DNA from: Lactuca virosa
Taxonomy: Eukaryota > Streptophyta > Magnoliopsida > Asterales > Asteraceae
Assembly: GCA_928212115.1 (NCBI GenBank)
Contig: CAKMRJ010005745.1
Location: forward strand, 94,355,129 to 94,419,128
Direction of reading: 5' to 3'
DNA: 64,000 nucleotides
Positions 56,726-64,000 of the stretch are shown here, one piece after another. The notes beneath the pieces were generated by a model. That model was not told the DNA's origin. It ran no database searches and worked only from the letters and a program-made list of their open reading frames with translations. The stretch's first letter is position 1. Every line of letters begins with the position of its first letter. Both the position numbers and the translations under genes were made by a program.

Positions 56726-57566
56726 GGATAAGTCTAATAACTATATTTGCAAATATGACTTCAAAATCCGACTAGCAATCGTAGCTCTTTCAAAGTCTCT
56801 TGGAACTGAGATGATGATGATACGCCATTTAAGATAAGTGATCATATAATCCTCTATTCTCATGATATCAGCCGGACAAACACATGGAACATGGTCTTAC
56901 TTATTGTCCAGCATTTGTTTCTCGATCTCTGATTTGTTTCGACATAGAACTAAATTGAACACATCAATTAGGTTCTGACCGGGCCCGGTACATAGGTCAA
57001 AACCAAATCATCGAGGGGCCCAGATATCGCTTCTATTTCTAGAAGGAACAGATAAACTTCGACTGATATGCTTGTACTAACTACTTGTTGAATTATTCAC
57101 AAAGGCACGTTTTATAACATCGAGTTACCAATGCGTTTTCGTACAATCAATGAATAACCAACTCATAGTCAACAACTCATATCTCTAGGTTTGAAGATTT
57201 ATATGATATTACCGTCTCACGATCACTCGAGATAAATTCCATGAAGTGATGCAAGTGAGCGTGGGTTGGATCCAATACTCAGCCCTTATGAGTACTCATG
57301 AATGTTGTAGCAACCATTGCATTGTCCAAAGCACTTTTAGACAAATCATACAAGCCAAATTCATGACAGTCTTAAATCAATACTTACTTCCAAAGTTTGA
57401 CTGACTGTGGATGGTTTGAATAATAACATAATTATTCTGGAAGTAAAAACATGCAAAATTGAAACATAGTAAACAATCAACACAAGATAGTAACACCTTA
57501 CTCATAAATAAATAACAACTTTTATTTATCATCAAATGTCAATTACATTTTACAAGTTTCAGGAAT
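56726..57566 (-). other. 3' untranslated part of copia I
   Basis: About 840 bp between the RNase H stop and the purine tract. No open frame is convincing. Part of it (about 57000-57420) is conserved in copia G at about 53160-53590. Confidence 0.6.
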
Positions 57567-59663
57567 CTAATTATTGAAACTAATATCATCCTTCAGCCCA
57601 ATGCGCCTCGCATGCTGTAAATGCTTGACCCTGCTCAGTCCCTTCGTTAGGGGATCTGCCGGGTTCTCATTTGATGATACCCTCTTAGCCACGAGGAGTC
57701 CTTCTTCTATTCGATGTCTGATGAAATGGTATTTTCTGTCAATGTGCCTAGATCTCCCGTGATCTCTTGGTTCCTTAGCCAAAGCAACCGCACTTTCGCT
57801 GTCACAGAAAATTTCCATTGGCTCTTTTATAGCTGGTACAACTCCAAGGTCTCCGATGAAGTTCTTTAGCCATATCGCCTCCTTAGCTGCTTCACTTGCT
57901 GCTATGTACTCTGATTCACAAGTAGAATCAGCTACTGTCTCCTGCTTGGAACTTTTCCAAGTAATTGCCCCTCCATTTAGGATAAAGACCCAGCCTGACT
58001 GAGAGCAGAAATTATCCCTATCAGTCTGGAAGCTAGCATCGCTATATCATTCCACTCTCAAGTCATCACTGCCTCCGAGGGTAAGGACCCAATCCTTAGT
58101 CCTCCGCAGATACTTGAGAATGTTCTTTACCGCTGTCCAGTGTGCCTTGCCAGGGTTCCCTTGATATCTACTGACCATGCTCAAAGCAAAGGCCACATCA
58201 GGGCGAGTACAAGTCATAGCGTACATGATCGAGCCCACAGCGGAAGCATATGGTATATGACTCATTTCAGCTATCTCAGCCTCTGTACTCGGACTCTGAG
58301 TCTTACTCAGCTTGGCATTACTCTGGATTGGTAATTCTCCTTTCTTGGAATCTTGCATACTGAACCTCTTCAGTACCTTATCCACATAAGTACTTTGACT
58401 AAGTCCAATTAGTCTCTTACTCCTATCTCTCAATATCCTTATCCCTAGGATATAGGCAGCTTCCCCAAGGTCCTTCATAGCGAAACACTTCCCAAGCCAG
58501 GACTTAACCTCCTGCAAGGTTGGGACGTCGTTTCCTATGAGAAGTATGTCATCCACATACAACACCAAGAAGCTAACTATGCTCCCACTAGCCCTGACAT
58601 ACACACAAGACTCATCCTCACTCCTAGAAAAGCCAAACTCTTTGACTTTCTCATCAAAGCAAAGATTCCATCTGCGAGATGCTTGTTTCAATCCATAAAT
58701 GGATTTATCAAGCTTACACACTCTATTAGGGTATCTTGTATCGACAAAACCCTCTGGTTGAGCCATGTAAACATCCTCAGCCAACTTTCCATTAAGGAAA
58801 GCGGTTTTGACATCCATTTGCCATATTTCATAATCATGAAATGCAGCTATGGCTAACAATACTCTAATAGACTTAATCTTAGCTACTGGTGAGAAGGTCT
58901 CATCATAGTCAACTCCCGGAGTTTGAGTAAAGCCCTTCGCAACCAGCCGCGCTTTATAAGTGTGTACCTTCCCATCCATGTCGGTCTTCTTCTTGAAGAT
59001 CCATTTGCACCCAACTGTCTTACGACCTGGTACATTGTCAACCAAGTTCCAAACTTGATTGTCATACATGGACTGAATCTCGCTGTCCATAGCCTCCTTC
59101 CATTTAGCAGACTCAGGGCCTGCCATGGCTTCCCTGTAATTATTAGGTTCATCCAAATCTATTAGTGTACTATCACTAATAAATGTATCACCTTCAGTGG
59201 TGATGTTATAACCATAATAAAAATCAGGTGTGTTCCTCACCCTAGTGGAACGTCTTGGAGGTACAGACTCATCTATCGGATCAACAGGAGTTTCCTCCTC
59301 AGGTTGGTCGATAGCATTTGAGGTTCCTTCACCACTTGACTCTTGAAGCTCTTCAAGGTCAATTTGCCTCCCACTGTCCCCTTGGCTTATGAATTCTCTC
59401 TCACGAAAGACTCCTCTTCTTGCTACAAAGACCACATTATCACTGGGTCTGTAGAAGAGGTAACCAAAGGATCTCTGTGGGTAGCCGATGAAAATACACC
59501 TCTCACTTCGAGGTTCAAGCTTGTCATGAGTCTCACGCCTCACGAAAGCTTCACAACCCCAAATCTTGATGTGGTCCAAATTGGGAACTTTCCCAGTCCA
59601 CATCTCGTGAGGTGTTTTGGCAACCTTTTTAGTAGGGACTAGATTAAGGATATGGGCGGCAGT
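57567..59663 (-). pseudogene. copia I pol: integrase C-part, RT, RNase H
   Basis: The frame 59603-58047 starts in the integrase C-terminal region (WTGKVPNLDHIKIWGCEAFV), passes a linker rich in Asp, Glu and Pro, and enters RT at WKEAMDSEI. RT shows WIFKKKTDMDGK, the palm MDVKTAFLNG, the catalytic box LYVDDILLIGND and YGLKQASRRW. A TGA at about 58044-58046, where relatives have sense, interrupts the frame at the start of RNase H. The same frame continues to 57567 with CDSESAVALA and SRHIDRKYHFIR, both typical copia RNase H. A single nonsense codon is the only lesion in this part. Confidence 0.9.
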
Positions 59664-60690
59664 CTCTAAGGCATACCCCCAGAAAGAGATGGTAACGAAG
59701 CTCGACTCATCATGGAACGAACCATATCCAACAAGGTTCGATTGCGCCTCTCAGCTACACCATTCAACTGTGGTGTCCTGGGAGGTGTCAATTGTGAGAC
59801 AATCCCACATTCCTTAAGATAGTCAAGGAACTCAATGCTAAGATACTCTCCTCCTCGATCGGATCGGAGCATCTTGATGTTCCTGCCCAATTGATTCTCA
59901 ACTTCCTGCTTAAACTCTTTGAACTTTTCAAAGGTTTCTGACTTATGCTTGATTAAGTAAATATATCCATATCTACTGTAATCATCAGTAAAAGTCACAT
60001 AATAGCGATTAGCATCCCTTGTAGCAACTCTGAAGGGCCCACACACATCCGTGTGTACAAGGTCCAACAAACCTTCACCCCTATCACAAGTACCTGTGAA
60101 GGGTGACTTTGTCATTTTTCCAAGTAAACAAGACTCGCAACTATCATCTGACTTGAGGTCAAATGATTCCAAGACTCCAGCCTTTTGGAGTTGGCCTATG
60201 CGCTTCTTGTTAACATGTCCAAGACGACAATGCCACAAGGATGCTTTATCCAAGCTATCTGAAGAATCAATATACAACACATTATTTCCTAGATTGTCTT
60301 CAACATTCACGGCTTCATATACACCATCACAAGGTAATGCTTTAAAGTAAAATACATCATTGTAATAAACATTAATAGCACCATTTTTATTATCAAATGA
60401 AAATGTAAAACCTTGTTTGTACAAGCCATGAAAGGAAATAATATTTCTCGCCATTTCGGGCGAGTAACAACACTTATTCAAATCTAACGTTAACCCATTA
60501 TTAAGCAATAAAGAATAAACTCCTATCTTGGTAACAGGTGATGCTTTCCTGTTGCCCATGACTAAGTTTATCTTCCCGTGCTCCACTTGCTCACTTCTTC
60601 TTAGTGCCTGCAAATCAGTACAAATGTGAATACCACATCCTGTATCAAGCACCCAAGAATTAGCATTAGATGAGTTGTTAGACAATATTG
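59664..60690 (-). pseudogene. copia I pol: protease and integrase core
   Basis: The frame 60685-59666 opens in protease: WVLDTGCGIHIC (D-T-G active site). The pre-integrase zinc site (SLWHCRLGHVNKKR, then CESCLLGKM) follows, then the integrase core with LVHTDVCGPF, FTDDYSRYGYIYL and SDRGGEY, giving the D, D and E residues. It ends LNGVAERRNRTLLDMVRSMM. A frameshift near 59680 cuts it from the rest of pol, and one near 60690 cuts it from gag. Confidence 0.9.
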
Positions 60691-61597
60691 TGTAATACCT
60701 GCATGGGTGGGTTTAACCTTCCCATCCTTTAGATCTTGCAGATATTTGGGGCAGCTTCGCTTGAAGTGTCCCTTATCCTGGCAATAGAAGCATTGTGCTT
60801 CCTTTGGGTTTGAAGAAGGAGTAATGGGACCTTTCTTTGTCCCACTTGAAGAGGAACCATCAAGAGTCTTACCCTTGGTACCCTTCGAAGGGCTTTTCCT
60901 CTTTCTTACCCTTTCCCTGCCCAATAGCCAGAACAGGGGCTGTTGAAGGAGTAGAAGTAGCAACCGCTTTACCCTTAAGGCCATTTTCAACTGTCCTTAA
61001 GAGTCCTTGAAGTTTGCTAAGTGTGACTTCCTCCTTGTTCATATGATAAGTCATACGAAACTGATCATAACTTGGAGGTAAGGAATGGAGAATGATGTCA
61101 ATCGCCATTTCCTCAGGAAAGTCAACATTTAGCTTCAGCAACCGGTCAACGAACCTTTGCATCTTCTGCAAGTGACCGGTGATGGGTTCACCATCCTTCA
61201 TCCTTGCGGTTATCATGGAGGAGATGATTTCATACCTCTCCTGACGCGCACTCTGATGGTACCTTTCCATCAGATCCAGGTGCATCTCATAGGGGTAGAA
61301 ATCTTCATAGGATTTTTGAAGTTCAGGAGTCATGGTGGCCATCATGATGCATGCTACTTTAGTAGCATCCTTTTCATGTGCAACAAACTCCGCAAACTCT
61401 TCAGGAGTAGCAGTGGCTTCACTCACAACCTTAAGCTCCCTATCGAGGACATATTCTTTGTCCTCATAGCGGGTAATCATTCTGATGTTTCTGATCCACT
61501 CATTGAAATTGGATCCATCAAAGATGACCTTACCACACAAGTTCATAAGGGAAAAGGAGCCTGTTGGGTTTGAGCCAGAAGCATTGTTGGAAGACAT
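60691..61597 (-). pseudogene. copia I gag with CCHC knuckle, frameshifted
   Basis: The probable start is ATG at 61597 (MSSNNASGSNPTGSF). The body has FDGSNFNEWIRNIRMIT, YEDFYPYEMHLDLMERYHQS and ILHSLPPSYDQFRMTY, all typical of copia gag. It leaves frame near 60900, and the knuckle CFYCQDKGHFKRSC is in the next frame (60990-60601). A two-base step near 60690 returns to the protease frame. A functional relative would encode gag and pol as one polyprotein. Confidence 0.9.
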
Positions 61598-63090
61598 CTG
61601 AAAGGAAAGAAAGACAAGTTTCATTAGATTAGGAATCCTAATAATTCACCCAAATGAAATATTAAGGCTAGGATCCAACAAACTATTTATAGTTGGAAGA
61701 GGGATGCCGTAATCCATACTATAAAATATTTGAAGGTAGGTAAATGACGATTTACCAATTTCCACCATAAGAACGAAATATTTATTATTAGGTTTTATTG
61801 GTTTTGAAACTCCTAGATCTTTTGAGATACATTGAACTTTTCAATGGCATGTTTGAATCTCGATTGTGCCCTCTCAAGTTTGTGACTGGGATGCCGAGGA
61901 TCACAAACAAGGTGTGAATAACCATACAAATTGACTTGGTACCCAACAATATTACCTAATCGATGTGCCGGTTAACCACACACGCTCCACCGATCTATAA
62001 TAAGGTCAAGTTACCCTTTGCCACTCTTACTAGTCCAAGTTAGTGTGCCGGTTAACCACACACGCTCCACTAACGACTTGGTAAGGTACAAAGTGTAATT
62101 TTATGGGCTAGCACCAATTTCACATTTTCCTAAAGTAACTAAGATTGGGAATTTATAATGTATAGTTACTTTATAATTCATTATACTTTTAACAAGTATT
62201 TAAAGTCGTATCCTACCCGTTCGGCTAACGACCCTCCACCGATCAAGGAAGCGGTGGGTGAGAGTGGACACCCATTAAGTCACCATTTTATAGGCAACAA
62301 CCTTATACCCCCCTTATAGACCGGCTTCGTGAATGAGGCCTACTAACGGTAAGAATGACATATTCTTATACATATCTATATAATAAAATTATAATAATAG
62401 TATAAGTGTTGATTTTTAAACTTTTTAAAAATCTAAGGTTTAATTGGAATTAAAGTATTAAAGTGTAAGACTTTTCAAATTCCAAAACTTGAGGGCAAGA
62501 TTTGAAACTATTCCAAGTCTCTTCAATTTGTAACTTATGAGTTTTAATGGTTCATAAATGAAGACTCTTCATTTTATGAAACCTCTTTAGTTCTTTAATC
62601 ACAATTAAAAGAAGTGACTTTTGGTTATCCATAACTTGAGGACAAGTTATGGACACCATCATAGCCATTAAGATCATGAATTAAACACACATGGTGGTTA
62701 CACATAATTCCTATGATCTTCTAAAACTCATAAGAACACAAATTCATATTAAGCAATTTCAAGAAATCATATAACTATATATAATACTTGAAATTGATAA
62801 AAGTCATGTAAAATGGGTTAACATAATCATTATCATTTTGAAAAACAGATTTTACAAGTCCAAAACAGATTGGGATAATGATCTTAATCCATTTCCAGCA
62901 ACAAAACTCGAAAAACTGCCCCCCAGCACGCTCCTACTCGCGCGAGTGCACTATTCTACTCGTCGAGTAGGATGAATTTGTTCATGGACTCGGCGAGTCC
63001 TCCCCATGGACTCGGCGAGTCCAGTCGTCAGAATGCAGAATTTTCGATTTTTAAGTAGTTTTGCATCAAGTATACAGAAAACAATCCTAG
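61598..63090 (-). other. Structured 5' leader of copia I
   Basis: 1.49 kb without a gene. In minus-strand order from the primer site: ACTCGNCGAGT hairpin array (63022-62934), AT-rich part, conserved core with GCCTCATTCACGAAGCCGG (about 62345-62210), two GTGTGTGGTTAACCGG hairpins (about 62077-62036, 61998-61957), the GATTACGGCATCCCTCTT hairpin (about 61730-61680), then gag. The same order is found in copia G. Confidence 0.75.
62934..63022 (-). repeat. ACTCGNCGAGT hairpin array in the I leader
   Basis: Plus-strand copies: CTACTCGCGCGAGTGC (62934), CTACTCGTCGAGTAG (62956), GGACTCGGCGAGTCC (62986) and GGACTCGGCGAGTCC (63008). Each keeps its own outer base pairs. Confidence 0.8.
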
Positions 63091-63102
63091 GCTCTGATAC
63101 CA
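63091..63102 (-). other. Primer-binding site of copia I (tRNA-iMet)
   Basis: Minus-strand TGGTATCAGAGC, one base after the 5' LTR. Confidence 0.9.
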
Positions 63103-63103
63103 C

Positions 63104-63893
63104 TGATGGGTTTTTGAGCATTCTAACACTTCCTAAGTGTACATGCAACCCTAATAACCTTGAATCTATGTTTTCTCTCTATATACATGCAAATTTCTTT
63201 TTCAAGGTTATTTCCTAACTAGCATGGCATGGGGATTACATAAAACATAAAACTAGTAGAAATACATACCTTGTTGTTGCTTGGATTCCTTCAAGACTTG
63301 TGAGCCTAGCACCCCAAATGTTGTGCCTCAAATGCTTCACACAACACCACAAGACTTGGAATAACTTGAGAGAATACTTCTAGCACTCAAAATGGTTATG
63401 CCCTCTCTAGTAACACTATGTCCACTACTACTAGTCCTCATTTTGCTAGCCATAGGGTTCCTTTTATAGTGTTGTCACAATTAGGGTTTACACATGAATG
63501 CCCTTAATTGTCATGACTCTTGGTTTCCCATGACCCATGGATTTGTAACTCCCATGGACTATCCATGGAGCTCCATTTGGTTACATCCATAACCCATAAA
63601 CCATGGATCATTAATCCACCATAAAAGAATTGATGATTGTCATAATCAACCCTATATATTTAATTAGTCTCACTTTGACCACCAAATTAATCCTAGATTA
63701 ATACTTGATCAATACTAATTAAATAATACTATTATTAATATATTAGAACTTATAATATATTAATAACATAAGTGCCTTATTCTCTCATTTAGTCTATCCA
63801 AGTATTGCAATGCCATGCAACCCAAATGGACCATGCCGGGTTGGGACAAGTACATACCAAATAAAGTTATGGACTTAGACACTATATCCAACA
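63104..63893 (-). repeat. 5' LTR of copia I
   Basis: 790 bp, followed on the right by the target copy GTTTG (63894-63898). Confidence 0.92.
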
Positions 63894-64000
63894 GTTTGCA
63901 TGGAAGACCACCATGCAAACATGAGGTGTCTTATGCACAAAATTCCTCACTTTTCCTTTTTATTGTCAAATAAGCATAATGGGCCGAGAACTTGGGCTTA
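63894..64000 (-). repeat. Continuation of LTR H
   Basis: The sequence past the target copy of copia I. GGGCCGAGAAC near 63982 echoes the CTCGGCC words seen in the left part of H near 55571 and 55871. No gene is seen. Confidence 0.5.

Larger units (their letters stand above)
55920..63893 (-). mobile_element. Structurally complete Ty1/copia element I
   Basis: Minus-strand order: 5' LTR (63893-63104), tRNA-iMet primer site, structured leader, gag, protease, integrase, reverse transcriptase, RNase H, 3' untranslated part, polypurine tract, 3' LTR (56714-55920). The 5-bp target duplication GTTTG is at 55915-55919 and 63894-63898. Integrase before reverse transcriptase defines Ty1/copia. LTRs differ by about six substitutions and several short indels, so it is the youngest insertion in the right nest. 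Coding frame is broken in four places. Confidence 0.95.

Noticed and set aside
63091..63103. CTCTGATACCA-type sequences (17633, 20339, 42100, 63091) as ends of tRNA-Met genes
   Set aside because: Only the last dozen bases match, no cloverleaf precedes them, and each abuts an LTR. They are primer-binding sites.

Overview
The window is nuclear DNA of a flowering plant. Two intron-bearing housekeeping genes with chloroplast- or plant-type proteins sit in a sea of nested LTR retrotransposons, AT-rich spacers and intronic MITEs. The style of the LTR families (TGTAACACCC-type gypsy LTRs, GTACGCTNAGCGTAC and ACTCGNCGAGT signature repeats) makes me think of Asteraceae, possibly lettuce-like. That is an inference from general familiarity, not shown by a search.

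Left nest (1-22470). Five LTR elements are stacked. Gypsy E (minus strand) was hit by gypsy A (minus strand). A was hit in its pol by gypsy B (plus strand) and in its leader by the non-autonomous Athila-like element D (11208-17355, target duplication GTTCT). B's 3' LTR was hit by the non-autonomous copia element C (1874-7354, target duplication CGAGC). All coding regions here are broken or deleted.

Gene island (24.6-38.9 kb). A 12-exon plus-strand gene (24731-31200) encodes a double-GTPase-domain Der/EngA protein of 653 residues with a plastid-type N-terminus. A 3-exon minus-strand gene (36161-38486) encodes IMP dehydrogenase of 510 residues. They are convergent. The Der introns are loaded with MITEs and tandem repeats. 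Between the genes lies a Tourist-like MITE (31846-34054), itself hit by a PIF/Harbinger deletion derivative (31922-33818) carrying a broken Myb/SANT-type ORF1. A second Tourist-like MITE (38858-39116) lies upstream of IMPDH.

Right nest (39.6-64.0 kb). The LTR of gypsy F (minus strand) was hit by copia G (plus strand, from 42551). G holds two solo LTRs: J (43825-45391, duplication TGGAA) and K (47647-50473, duplication ATATT). G was then cut by LTR H (minus strand, from 53605), a relative of K. H was hit by the structurally complete copia element I (55920-63893, minus strand, duplication GTTTG), which has 790-795 bp LTRs, PBS, gag-protease-integrase-RT-RNase H and PPT, but three frameshifts and one nonsense codon.

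The most unusual signal is non-coding. The 5' leaders of copia G and copia I are strongly alike although their gag regions belong to different lineages. They carry several families of small hairpins whose loops are constant while the stems change in a compensating way. A second recurring theme is that six LTR families each place their own short palindromic motif in clusters just upstream, and often again downstream, of the LTR TATA box.
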